A program made the position numbers and the translations under genes. This document shows, in pieces, positions 17,117 through 25,911 of a stretch of DNA of 64,000 nucleotides (its first letter is position 1; each line of letters opens with the position of its first letter). Source of the DNA: Chryseobacterium cupriresistens (GTDB lineage: Bacteria; Bacteroidota; Bacteroidia; Flavobacteriales; Weeksellaceae); assembly GCF_046614675.1 (NCBI RefSeq), contig NZ_JBKKJT010000004.1, positions 248,001-312,000 on the forward strand, read 5' to 3'. The notes below the pieces were generated by a model, which made no database searches, had not been told where the DNA came from, and saw only the letters and a list, made by a program, of their open reading frames with translations.

Positions 17117-17634
17117 GAATAAATATGTTTATATTCTTCGGAAATTTTAAGTTCAGGAATAGATGTGTTAACATATGGCATATAAATGTTAAGAAGTTTT
17201 TCCTCAACATCTTTGACATGGGTTGCATTTAACTCTGCATAAAAAAAATGTATATGACCATAATAATCATTTAACATCTCTTGAACCTTTATTCTTGGCT
17301 TTTGATCTCCAATTCCCTTATTGTTCTTTTCATCTATATAATTCTTATACCTTGCTCTTAATGTTGCTGATGAAGCTTTACCAATGTAGAAAAGGTACCT
17401 TGTCTCAAACAAAAAATTTACTATTGGAGGTTCTACAACAAAACAATATACTCCCTTCTTATTTGGAACTAATGATGAGTTTCCATCTTCAAATAGAATC
17501 CTTTCCCATTTTATTTCAATTCCAATTTGCTTACTAGGATCATTCCAAAACTCAGGGTATAAAAGAAACTTTCGGATATGTTCTTTTATTTCTTGTCTTC
17601 TATTGCGTTTTGCCTTCCAAGAAATATCATGCAT
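17113..17634 (-). CDS. GIY-YIG-domain nuclease, candidate phosphorothioation effector
   Basis: A 173-residue protein. After a basic helical N-terminus (WKAKRNRRQEIKEHIRKF), the GIY-YIG domain reads KKGVYCFV (GVY, 61-63), LFYIGKASS (YIG, 83-85), TLRARY (catalytic Arg at 93 or 95) and VEEKLL (catalytic Glu at 144 or 145). All active-site positions are present. It lies between the SspD-like gene (12 bp upstream) and the DGQHR gene (4-bp overlap). Known Ssp systems use SspE with an HNH-type nuclease domain, and no such gene is present here. A nuclease encoded in this position is the natural candidate effector. The cleavage target is unknown. Confidence 0.7.
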   Translation of the reverse strand: MHDISWKAKRNRRQEIKEHIRKFLLYPEFWNDPSKQIGIEIKWERILFEDGNSSLVPNKKGVYCFVVEPPIVNFLFETRYLFYIGKASSATLRARYKNYIDEKNNKGIGDQKPRIKVQEMLNDYYGHIHFFYAELNATHVKDVEEKLLNIYMPYVNTSIPELKISEEYKHIYS

Positions 17635-17646
17635 AATTTGTCGAAT

Positions 17647-18753
17647 TTATATAAAACAACTTGCACAACCTTCTCCTTCAGAATCATCCAAAAGATCTAA
17701 GAGGTAAGCTGATTTTTTATTTTGGTTATTTTTTTGTAGTTTTTTTATTTGTAGCTCTTTAATTTGAGTCATACGTTCTGGCTTTACGATATCTTCCAAA
17801 CTCTCGTCCTGCATCCATGTATAACCATCCTTTTCGTATTCTAGTGCTTTATCAAAAAGTTCACGATGCTGTTCATATAACCATATCCATTCTATCTTTT
17901 GTTGATAAAAACAAAAGAAACAGCCAGAGCGACTCCGAGCATATTCTCCTTTTAGACCATTTACTTCAAATTCAACTTTTTCATAATATTTCGGAACTCC
18001 AACACCACTATCTTTTAAGATGTTGAAAATGTCTTCCCTTACTAGATTATCTTCATTATCTAACAAGGCAAAATCACCTTCATAGGCAAGTGGATATTCT
18101 GTCGTTTTTAGAAACTCAAAAACAACCTTATTAAATGCTTGGATATCTATATCTAATAAATCATTTAATTTATCTTTAATCGTATATCTGGAAGAAATAA
18201 GCTCATTAACAACTTCTTGAGTTCGTGATAATTTTTGAACTGATATATGATCATTATACCAAGTGATAAGGTTTTCAATATTTGAATTTTTTAAAACTTT
18301 ACTGATAACATCTTCACTCCATATATTTTTGCGAAAAGGAAAAATTGACTGGATGTTACCTTTTCTTGATATATATCCTTCTCTGTCTTCATCCCCTCTA
18401 ATTCCAACATAAGAAACAACCAAATCGTCACCTACCCAATCTTCAAATGGTTCTAATTTCAATTTTTTAGTACACCAGCGAGCATTCGAAGATGGTAAAT
18501 AGCCTCCATACAATTTTAAAAAATGGTCAAAAGGGTCTTCGTGACTTTTTTCTGCAGCTTCAATACGTATTACTTTTTTACCAGTATGTGTTTCGATATT
18601 GCGGATAAGATCATATGTCTCTTGTAACTCTTTTCCTGTATCTGTAAAGTAATATTCAATATCTAAATGAGGGTATTTTTCAAATAAATAGATAGCTAAG
18701 GCACCACTATCTTTGCCTCCTGAAATACCCATTACGTGCCTTACTTTTCTCAT
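17647..18753 (-). CDS. sspD: PP-loop ATP pyrophosphatase / PAPS reductase-like protein (SspD/DndC-like)
   Basis: A 368-residue protein of the PAPS reductase/ATP pyrophosphatase family. The PP-loop SGGKDSG is at 11-17, with RWCTKKLKLEPF at 92-103 and VGIRGDEDREGY at 116-127. Cysteines are at C94, the GCFFC pair C278 and C281, and a C-terminal CASC pair at 363 and 366, which can ligate an Fe-S cluster. DndC and SspD activate the DNA backbone with ATP for sulfur insertion. The length fits SspD/DndC but not cysteine biosynthesis enzymes. The start overlaps the ATPase gene by 4 bases (ATGA). It is the core gene that identifies the locus. Confidence 0.85.
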   Translation of the reverse strand: MRKVRHVMGISGGKDSGALAIYLFEKYPHLDIEYYFTDTGKELQETYDLIRNIETHTGKKVIRIEAAEKSHEDPFDHFLKLYGGYLPSSNARWCTKKLKLEPFEDWVGDDLVVSYVGIRGDEDREGYISRKGNIQSIFPFRKNIWSEDVISKVLKNSNIENLITWYNDHISVQKLSRTQEVVNELISSRYTIKDKLNDLLDIDIQAFNKVVFEFLKTTEYPLAYEGDFALLDNEDNLVREDIFNILKDSGVGVPKYYEKVEFEVNGLKGEYARSRSGCFFCFYQQKIEWIWLYEQHRELFDKALEYEKDGYTWMQDESLEDIVKPERMTQIKELQIKKLQKNNQNKKSAYLLDLLDDSEGEGCASCFI

Positions 18754-21700
18754 TTTTTTAGTTCTTCTTGCAATAAGTTTGCAAGTACGGTTATATTAAT
18801 TCGAGAATCTCCTACTAATAGTCTTTTTAATTCTATTTCTTTTTCAGAAATCTCTTTTGTTTTTTCTTTAGGTAAACGTACTAAATTTTTCTTTAATCCA
18901 TCTACAAATGAAGTAATTTCTATTTTAAAGATTTCTTCTGTTGTTTCATCAAAATCTTTTTGACTAATTTCGTTAAGATTATCCAATTCTGCAATAGTAT
19001 CTGTAAAAACAGTATATAATTTTGCCTCTTCTTCATCAGTAATCTTATCTAATGTTTTTCCTAAACAAACTTGTACGAGTGAGTTTAACCAAGCATTTTT
19101 ATCGTCCAGTGGAGAATTCAATCTTTGAATAAATACTTTATGGTTGGACTTTAATAAATGTTTTTTTATTTTTTTAAATCGACTCTGAATCTTTAACTTA
19201 TATTCTTCAAAATCTAAGTTTTCACCTATGATTTCACTCAAAATATAATTTTCAAATCTTTCAATTAGCCCCGAATAAGAGGTTCTTATTTCTCTTATTG
19301 ATGATTGTATATCATTAATATAATGTTCTAGTTTTTGCGTGTTATTTTGCAATTCTATAATGCTTACATTCATTGCAGAAGGAAAGTCTTCAAAAAAAGT
19401 TTTTTCAGGATCTTTTGAATTGGCAATAGCATCTCTCAGTTTTAATGCCCTTTTTCCTAGCCGCAAGGTTTTCTTTGAATAATCAGGAAGATCTTTATAA
19501 AATTTTAAGAAAGGTTTTACTGTTTCAATAAAACTCTGATTGGTAATAATATTCTTTTCCGTTTGTTCCAGCAATTGTCTATACTGGTTAAACATTTTCA
19601 GCTTAACACCTTCCACATCAAAAGCTTTTACTTCATAATCCCTAGCTTTTTTGGAAACCAATTCTAAATTCTCAAAAGTTAGCTCAGGAATATAGGCGTC
19701 TTCACAAAAAAGAGCAAAATCATTTCGTTTAATAAAAAGAAATGTGGATAACCAAAAATCAATAAATCCTTGTTTTAATTTGAATGGCTTCACAGATAGT
19801 TGATCTACGAAATCTTGTAAGTTTCTTTTACTATATTTAGAAGAATTAAGAAATCTTTCTCCTGCCATCCAAAGCGCCTCGTAACTAGTGTCCATCGGAT
19901 TTGAAACAATTAATGCCCCGTTCTCCATTCTATGAATTCCCGTTTCCTTTAATAAACTTAAATAAATTGTTTTTTCTGGAGGAAAATGGTTGTTATCAAA
20001 TCCTAAGTTTTCAACCTGCCAATTGCTTACCAAAGCTCTGAGTAAAGCTTTCCTTGCTGTAGAAATAGGAGATGAAATTTTGGTTTTATTAACCATTTCA
20101 TTTCTGAAAATAGGTGTTCCTGTATAGATATCTTCATTACAAATTCTTGAAAGCTCTTGATTAAGAGCTTTAGCAGAAGAGAAATTTAATAATTCTCCTC
20201 TGTAGAACCATTCAATATTATGATTATCAGAATATAAATCTTCATTGATGAAATTATTTAAATCTTTTTTATAAAATTGCTCTAACTCGCCGAGTTCGTT
20301 TAAAGCAATTTTATCATTTAGATAATCCGATTTTATTTTTTGAATTTTTAAGATTTCATAAATAATCTCTTGTATTTGCTCATAGTTTTTATAATATGCT
20401 ATTAGTACGGCTTCTTCACATTGTTGGGAAAATTCAATAACATCTTGTCTTGTGATACTATTCGAAAAAACTAAATTAATGAAGCCATCAACTTCTCCAA
20501 GAGGAACATCATTAATTAATTTATCAACTAATTTAAATTCAAAAAAACGAGGTGTTCCCTTGATGTAGTAGACTGATTTTGCAGTAATATAATTACCAGT
20601 AAAATATTCTCTAATGTAATCTATAATATTATTAGGCTTTTCTACTGATGAGGAAGCTTCCTCTAAAGCTTTTTCAATATCCAAATCAGTTCCTTGGGCT
20701 AATACAAAACGATTAGAATAACTAACGTATCTTAAAATTCGTAAACTTACTAATTCCTCAATAACATTTTTTACATCATTAATGCCTAAGGAATATTTTG
20801 CATATTGCTCAATAAAAATCTCATCTAAATTTCCTGCCGAATTTCCAAAAATATTGAGTAATCCTATCGTCTTTACAATCTTAATAGCATTATTGGGATT
20901 TCCTATAAACCAGCCCTCAGTCATTTCTATGGCTGCTCTAATATTAGTCCATTGTGAATAATGTGGATTGTATTTGGTTGTTAAAAATGAATGGTAGTTG
21001 TGAATCAAATAATCATAAACACAAGCTATATTGAAATAAGGATTTCCAATACTATTATAATCAAATAAATTATAGGGATCGTTCGAATCTAAAAAAGAAA
21101 ATAAAGACCTTTCATTTTGTCCATATTTTTGCAATGATAATGTGAGAACAGACGCTGATAAAACATCTAAAGGAAATAGTTTTTTTCCTATCTCTTCATC
21201 GAAATAATCTCTTAACGGAAATAATTTTGAATCTTGGATAAGTTTAAACAAATCTCCAAAATTGTCCATATCATTTTTAAACCCTAATTGATCAACTCTT
21301 TTTGCCGCCAAAAATAAGAGTTGTTCTACAGGTTCATTGAAAGTTATTTCTTTTAATCTTCCTTTTACCTTATCCCATTCATTTTTTTGAGATTTAGATA
21401 AATCAAATGCATATTGATTAAAATCTTGATGTAGTGTTGAAATAAAAAGAATATTTTTGTCCTTATCATTAACATACTCTGCTAACTCTTGTACAAAGTA
21501 TAATTCCTTTTCTGGACCGTTTTTAGCAGCATATTCTAAAAATTTACCAAATTCGTCAACAAGAATTATTAATCCCGAATTTAATTTTGAATAGTAGTCA
21601 TCTATAGCTTTTATAATATTCTTAGAACTTGCTTCTTCTACATTTAAAAAGTCGGCAAATTCTTTTAGGAATGATGAATATTCCCCAACAAGTTTTATAA

Positions 21701-21965
21701 ATTTGAAGTCACTAAAAGCTTTATTTTTAAAATTATCTGAAAGATGTGTAGAGTCATTCTCAAGAGCTTTTAGAAAAGCTGATTTTCCTGTTCCGTAAGC
21801 CCCAATCAGATTATATGCTCTAATTCCAATTTGAAATCCAGTTGCTAATTGAGAGTGAACCAACTCCGCATTAGGAGTCAGGATGTAATCTATATTTGTA
21901 CCATTATCTCTTACTATGTTCACTGATGGAGAAAAATGATCATTATTTCTATCTATAGTATTCAT
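18750..21965 (-). CDS. sspC: large P-loop ATPase (SspC-like)
   Basis: About 1071 residues from the ATG at 21963-21965 (MNTIDRNNDHFSPS). An in-frame ATG at 22026-22028 would lengthen it by 21 residues deep inside the upstream gene and is less likely. Walker A GAYGTGKS lies at about 55-62 and Walker B GLIILVDEFGKF at about 131-142 in this numbering. A long helical C-terminal half with coiled coils (900-1000) follows. The size and the position between the DUF4007 and PAPS-reductase-like genes match SspC, the ATPase of the SspBCD modification complex. The start overlaps the DUF4007 gene by 17 bases. Confidence 0.8.
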   Translation of the reverse strand: MNTIDRNNDHFSPSVNIVRDNGTNIDYILTPNAELVHSQLATGFQIGIRAYNLIGAYGTGKSAFLKALENDSTHLSDNFKNKAFSDFKFIKLVGEYSSFLKEFADFLNVEEASSKNIIKAIDDYYSKLNSGLIILVDEFGKFLEYAAKNGPEKELYFVQELAEYVNDKDKNILFISTLHQDFNQYAFDLSKSQKNEWDKVKGRLKEITFNEPVEQLLFLAAKRVDQLGFKNDMDNFGDLFKLIQDSKLFPLRDYFDEEIGKKLFPLDVLSASVLTLSLQKYGQNERSLFSFLDSNDPYNLFDYNSIGNPYFNIACVYDYLIHNYHSFLTTKYNPHYSQWTNIRAAIEMTEGWFIGNPNNAIKIVKTIGLLNIFGNSAGNLDEIFIEQYAKYSLGINDVKNVIEELVSLRILRYVSYSNRFVLAQGTDLDIEKALEEASSSVEKPNNIIDYIREYFTGNYITAKSVYYIKGTPRFFEFKLVDKLINDVPLGEVDGFINLVFSNSITRQDVIEFSQQCEEAVLIAYYKNYEQIQEIIYEILKIQKIKSDYLNDKIALNELGELEQFYKKDLNNFINEDLYSDNHNIEWFYRGELLNFSSAKALNQELSRICNEDIYTGTPIFRNEMVNKTKISSPISTARKALLRALVSNWQVENLGFDNNHFPPEKTIYLSLLKETGIHRMENGALIVSNPMDTSYEALWMAGERFLNSSKYSKRNLQDFVDQLSVKPFKLKQGFIDFWLSTFLFIKRNDFALFCEDAYIPELTFENLELVSKKARDYEVKAFDVEGVKLKMFNQYRQLLEQTEKNIITNQSFIETVKPFLKFYKDLPDYSKKTLRLGKRALKLRDAIANSKDPEKTFFEDFPSAMNVSIIELQNNTQKLEHYINDIQSSIREIRTSYSGLIERFENYILSEIIGENLDFEEYKLKIQSRFKKIKKHLLKSNHKVFIQRLNSPLDDKNAWLNSLVQVCLGKTLDKITDEEEAKLYTVFTDTIAELDNLNEISQKDFDETTEEIFKIEITSFVDGLKKNLVRLPKEKTKEISEKEIELKRLLVGDSRINITVLANLLQEELKK

Positions 21966-22845
21966 TAAGAATTTCCCATTTATTAACTTGTTCTTTGAAT
22001 TGCAAGGTTCTATTACCCGCCGTTTCACTATAAATTATGTTAGTATACCTGTTACTAATATTTATAAGGTGCCTGTATAAATCATCCGCATTAAGTGCAA
22101 AAATATTTCCAGGAGAATTTATTCCTGTTAATAATTGTTGAAAACTAATTGTTTTGTCTTTGTAATTATCAATTATTGAATATAAAACAATTTCGGAGGG
22201 TAAATTATCTCGTTTTTCACTTCCTATTCTATACCAGTCTTCTGTTTTATCATCAATTCCAATTTTTTTGTACTGATGAATTAATTCTAAATCCAAAAAT
22301 ATATTAGAAAATACATCTTCAATATCTATTTTCGCTTTTCTTTCAGGAGAAGCATAATTTCTGAAAAAAACATTTATATCTGTAGTGATTGTTTTTTCAA
22401 CATAATTAATAGAAGAGTCTTCATTGCATTTTCGCTTTAAAAAAGAATGTAAATGCTCTTTTGTAAAATCTATTCTTTCCTTGCGAAATTCATTAAATAA
22501 TAATGAATATAAACTGGCTTTATTTTTCTTTATAAGATTATAATGTAATAGCCAAAGAGTCCCAATGTCTTCTAAATACGGATCATAGCCAGTATCAGAA
22601 AAGATATGATTGCCTAATTCTGTAGGAGTATCATCTTTTTCATTAATGATATTAAATGATTTGCACCAGTATCGTATAGAATTAACCATGTTTTTTCCTA
22701 CTCCCAAATCTATTACAGCTTCTTCATTATTAAAAGATTTATTATTGCTAACAAAATCATAACCCTTTTTCAGCCAGAATTGCTTACAAGAAAATGATTC
22801 ATGTCCTGAAAACTGTAGTTTAAGATTTATATTAATTATGTCCAT
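21949..22845 (-). CDS. sspB: DUF4007 protein (SspB-like), first gene of the operon
   Basis: A 298-residue protein with the DUF4007 signature: FSGHESF (12-18), WLKKGYDFV, and LGVGKNMVNSIRYW (47-60), followed by TELGNHIF and a C-terminal helical part. DUF4007 proteins sit next to PAPS-reductase-like and ATPase genes in single-strand phosphorothioation (Ssp) loci. The partner SspB is reported as a nickase that opens DNA for sulfur insertion. This is family knowledge, not visible in the sequence. It leads a five-gene operon (DUF4007, ATPase, PP-loop, GIY-YIG, DGQHR) in strongly AT-rich DNA, a sign of transfer. Confidence 0.8.
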   Translation of the reverse strand: MDIININLKLQFSGHESFSCKQFWLKKGYDFVSNNKSFNNEEAVIDLGVGKNMVNSIRYWCKSFNIINEKDDTPTELGNHIFSDTGYDPYLEDIGTLWLLHYNLIKKNKASLYSLLFNEFRKERIDFTKEHLHSFLKRKCNEDSSINYVEKTITTDINVFFRNYASPERKAKIDIEDVFSNIFLDLELIHQYKKIGIDDKTEDWYRIGSEKRDNLPSEIVLYSIIDNYKDKTISFQQLLTGINSPGNIFALNADDLYRHLINISNRYTNIIYSETAGNRTLQFKEQVNKWEILNEYYR

Positions 22846-22869
22846 TTATATTTAAAAAAAATCAGTCTA

Positions 22870-22877
22870 CAAAGGTA
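22870..22877 (-). promoter_or_regulatory. candidate -7 element of the phosphorothioation operon
   Basis: TACCTTTG on the minus strand fits the Bacteroidota -7 consensus TAnnTTTG, about 25 bp upstream of the DUF4007 start. No clear -33 TTG is present at the right spacing, so this is a partial match. Confidence 0.4.
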
Positions 22878-23113
22878 GTTTTTTCTATCTACTTTTATCT
22901 TATATAAATTTAAAATATCTTATAAGTAAGAATTAGCTTTTTGAGCTTCAATTTATATTTTAAAATAAAATGATTTGTTAATTATTCTAGAAATGTTTCT
23001 AAACAAATTATTTGGTAGTGTTTCTGTAATCACAGTAGCCGCCTTAGTGTTAAGTTTATAGCCTTTTTGAAAATGGTATTAATCTGTAAAAAGGGATTTT
23101 GTATATATTAGTT

Positions 23114-25909
23114 TTAACTCCCAAACTTCTTCACCCTAATCACCTTCTCCCTTACCTTAATCACAAAAGGCTCCAATTGTACTATTTTCCCGGCTTCCAC
23201 TTTAAAAGTATCAGTAGAGCGTTCGCAATAGGTATTGGAAGGCAGAGAGTTTTTGTTCAGCTCAATCCTGTAATTTCCGGAGGGTAGGAAGGAGGCAAAT
23301 TCACCGTTGTCATCGGTGATGATATGATGTACTAACTGTTCGTTTCGGTAAATATTGAAAAGAATACCTCCGACTTTGGGTGTGAAATCTACTGCTGTTT
23401 TGGTGTCAAAATCGTAGGTTATTTTTCCCTGGGTAGTTCCGTTTTGATGAAGAGGGATCTCAAAAGAGTAGTGATGTTTGTCTACGGTAAATTCGGTTTC
23501 ATCATAATACCAGCCTTGTTGGATCACCTGTTTCAGGGTATACTTTCCGTAAGGGATAGAACGGTAGCTGATAGAACCTGACGGATCGGTTTTAAATGAA
23601 ATATTGTTGAGCATAATGAGATAGCCTGCCGCTTCTTTGTCGCCTTCATCATAGATATTGTTTTCGTTCAGGTCATAATAGACAAATGCTTTAATATCAC
23701 CTTTTTTACCCGGATCAAGGGTGCTGTTTCTAAGGTTGACAGTAACGCCAGCTTCCACGGTCAATAGATTATTGGTGAAGCTTCCTGCAGTATAACTGAA
23801 GTAGGAAGAGTTCAGGTACAGGGCGTACTTTTCCCTTGAATACTTCAGGTTCATAAAACCCGAAGGCGATTTTCCATACAGAACATCATCCGTATAAGAA
23901 ACCCCTGAGGTAACATTCAGCTGACGGTTGAAGAAATTTTTATTCACAAAAGCAGAAAGGGAAAGCTTTTCGTAGGGAGTGCTCTGGTTCATCATTTTTG
24001 AAAAAGCATATTCGGAAAGGAAATAACTTCCGTGCTGATAGATCCCGTTCACGGTAAGCCATTTGTAGCTGTAAGTTCCGCTTACTTTCATCTGGAACTG
24101 CTGTTTGTCGTTGTCCGGATATTGTGCCAATCCTGTTTCCATGCTTAAGATGGAGGTGTGTTGCTTATCAGGGCTCAGCCAGGTAAGGTATTCCGTAAAG
24201 CGTTGTGCTTTCAGCTGTTTGGTATTCTCATAAGGCTGGGCATTGAAGAAAGTATTATAAGAATTGGAGTTTTCTTCCTGATACTGGTAGCCAAGTCCCA
24301 TCCCGAAATTTCCTTTTTTAGGGAAGTTGATTCCCGTATCCAGTCTTAGATTGCTCGAATTCAGGGTGTTGTCGTAATAGTAGAACTTAGGTGAAAAATG
24401 GGAAGCTGTAATGTTGGCATACACATAATGATCTTTGAAAATCATGGTAGAGAAATTCTGCTGGATCTGCAAAATTCCTCTTCGGTTTCCGGGATAATAA
24501 TCTGTGCTGTAGAAATAATTTCCGTTCAGATTGATCTTTTTGATCATTCCGGAATATTGGGATTCCAAAGCTAAAGAAGGCTTGGTGGGCTGGTTATTTT
24601 CGTAGAAACTCAGTCCGCCATACACCTTGGTGTTGGTTCTCCAGTCTTTACCGAAAGCATACTGAAGGTCTGTTCCGGCTACATGATGTCTGGCTTTTTC
24701 GTAAGGATCATCCCTGAAAATATAGGTTCCTGAGATATTACGGGAAGCGTTTTGAGCACCAAGAGTTCCCCGGGTATAAAATCCATAACCATATTTCAGA
24801 AAAGAATTTCTTTCGATCAGGCTGTAGGTCTGGTCTACGAAACCTGCTTCAATTTTCTTGTCTTTGTCCGGAGACGTGTAGGTATATTCCAACCCTCTTC
24901 CGAATAGAGAAAGTTCCAGTAATTTATTGATGTTTCCGATCGTGAATTCACTATTTTCCCTGTGATAGGTCAGATAGGTATTGTTGACAATAGGATCGCT
25001 CTGGTTCTTCATGGTATAGATATTTCCCCGGATGAAAATATATCCTGACGGAAGGTTGAAACCTCCGGAACCTACCAATTGATACATGTCCAGGTTTTCT
25101 CCGGTATGCCTGTAACTTGCCGTGATGGTATTCCTCGTAAAATTGGAAAAAGCAGTGGATTCCATATCCTCGTAACGCTGTACCGAAGAAACATTTTGCA
25201 CAGATACCGTAGTGTTGCCGAATATCTCTCTGTCCGGCTCTCTGAAACCTGCAATATTAACGGAAATCTGAGTGCTGCGGGATCTGATTCTGGAAGGTAG
25301 AAAACGGAACACAAAGACTGAATCTTTCTGCACGCCAATACTTCCTGTTTTCTCTATAAAAGCATTTCCCTGCTCAGCTTCAGGAATTTTAAAGACAACT
25401 GTTACATGCTGTTTTCTGTTCCCAAGATTGGAAACCCTTGCCCTTACTTCTACCGAATCGGTAGCTTTATTCACATAAATCAGAGGAGTTTCTGCCGTGA
25501 TGCGCATGGCATTGTTTTCAGTAACGGTGTAAGGTATTTCTTTTTCCGCCATTGTTTTATTCTGCTGGTCAGAAAGACGGAAAGCCATACGGGATTCACC
25601 CGAAACGGCATTATTACTGACTACAATTTTTACCGGAATGAAAAGATGTTCACCGGATTTCATTTCGACCTGAAGACTGTTGCCCGAAATATTTCTGAAA
25701 CCTTGAGGAATCGTAATATTTATTTTTCCTTTGAAATCATTTGTGCTTTGATTGTCAAGGACGAGGATCAGATCCAGTATCCCTGTTTTATCTGTTCTGG
25801 ATTCATTGCGGATATCAAGACTTATCCCGGAACTGCTTTGTGCCGGAATCCATATCTGAAACGAAATCAAAAAAATGAAAAAGATTTTTTTGAACAGGTC
25901 TTGAAGCAT
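23114..25909 (-). CDS. usher-like outer-membrane barrel with C-terminal Ig/CNA-B-like domains
   Basis: A 931-residue protein with a signal peptide (ending near PAQSS). Residues about 25-235 look like two beta-sandwich domains (DNQSTNDFKGKINITIPQGF, VEVRARVSNLGNRKQ). Residues about 245-740 have alternating aromatic strands (NFNMMQLVG-like, YSYKWLTVNGIYQHG, LNVTSGVSYTDD), as in an outer-membrane beta barrel. Residues about 745-930 hold two CNA-B/carboxypeptidase-regulatory-like domains (AFVYYDLNENNIYDEGDKE; GGILFNIYRNEQL). The gene order (subunit, chaperone, tip-like protein, barrel) parallels archaic chaperone-usher operons, and two extra C-terminal domains are also a usher trait. Secretion of the subunits is the inferred job. 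True usher homology needs a structure search. Confidence 0.6.
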   Translation of the reverse strand: MLQDLFKKIFFIFLISFQIWIPAQSSSGISLDIRNESRTDKTGILDLILVLDNQSTNDFKGKINITIPQGFRNISGNSLQVEMKSGEHLFIPVKIVVSNNAVSGESRMAFRLSDQQNKTMAEKEIPYTVTENNAMRITAETPLIYVNKATDSVEVRARVSNLGNRKQHVTVVFKIPEAEQGNAFIEKTGSIGVQKDSVFVFRFLPSRIRSRSTQISVNIAGFREPDREIFGNTTVSVQNVSSVQRYEDMESTAFSNFTRNTITASYRHTGENLDMYQLVGSGGFNLPSGYIFIRGNIYTMKNQSDPIVNNTYLTYHRENSEFTIGNINKLLELSLFGRGLEYTYTSPDKDKKIEAGFVDQTYSLIERNSFLKYGYGFYTRGTLGAQNASRNISGTYIFRDDPYEKARHHVAGTDLQYAFGKDWRTNTKVYGGLSFYENNQPTKPSLALESQYSGMIKKINLNGNYFYSTDYYPGNRRGILQIQQNFSTMIFKDHYVYANITASHFSPKFYYYDNTLNSSNLRLDTGINFPKKGNFGMGLGYQYQEENSNSYNTFFNAQPYENTKQLKAQRFTEYLTWLSPDKQHTSILSMETGLAQYPDNDKQQFQMKVSGTYSYKWLTVNGIYQHGSYFLSEYAFSKMMNQSTPYEKLSLSAFVNKNFFNRQLNVTSGVSYTDDVLYGKSPSGFMNLKYSREKYALYLNSSYFSYTAGSFTNNLLTVEAGVTVNLRNSTLDPGKKGDIKAFVYYDLNENNIYDEGDKEAAGYLIMLNNISFKTDPSGSISYRSIPYGKYTLKQVIQQGWYYDETEFTVDKHHYSFEIPLHQNGTTQGKITYDFDTKTAVDFTPKVGGILFNIYRNEQLVHHIITDDNGEFASFLPSGNYRIELNKNSLPSNTYCERSTDTFKVEAGKIVQLEPFVIKVREKVIRVKKFGS

Positions 25910-25911
25910 GG

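Noticed and set aside
17647..18753. PAPS reductase for assimilatory sulfate reduction
   Set aside because: Neighbouring genes are DUF4007, a large ATPase and DGQHR; the Cys layout and length resemble DndC/SspD, and no sulfate assimilation genes are present.
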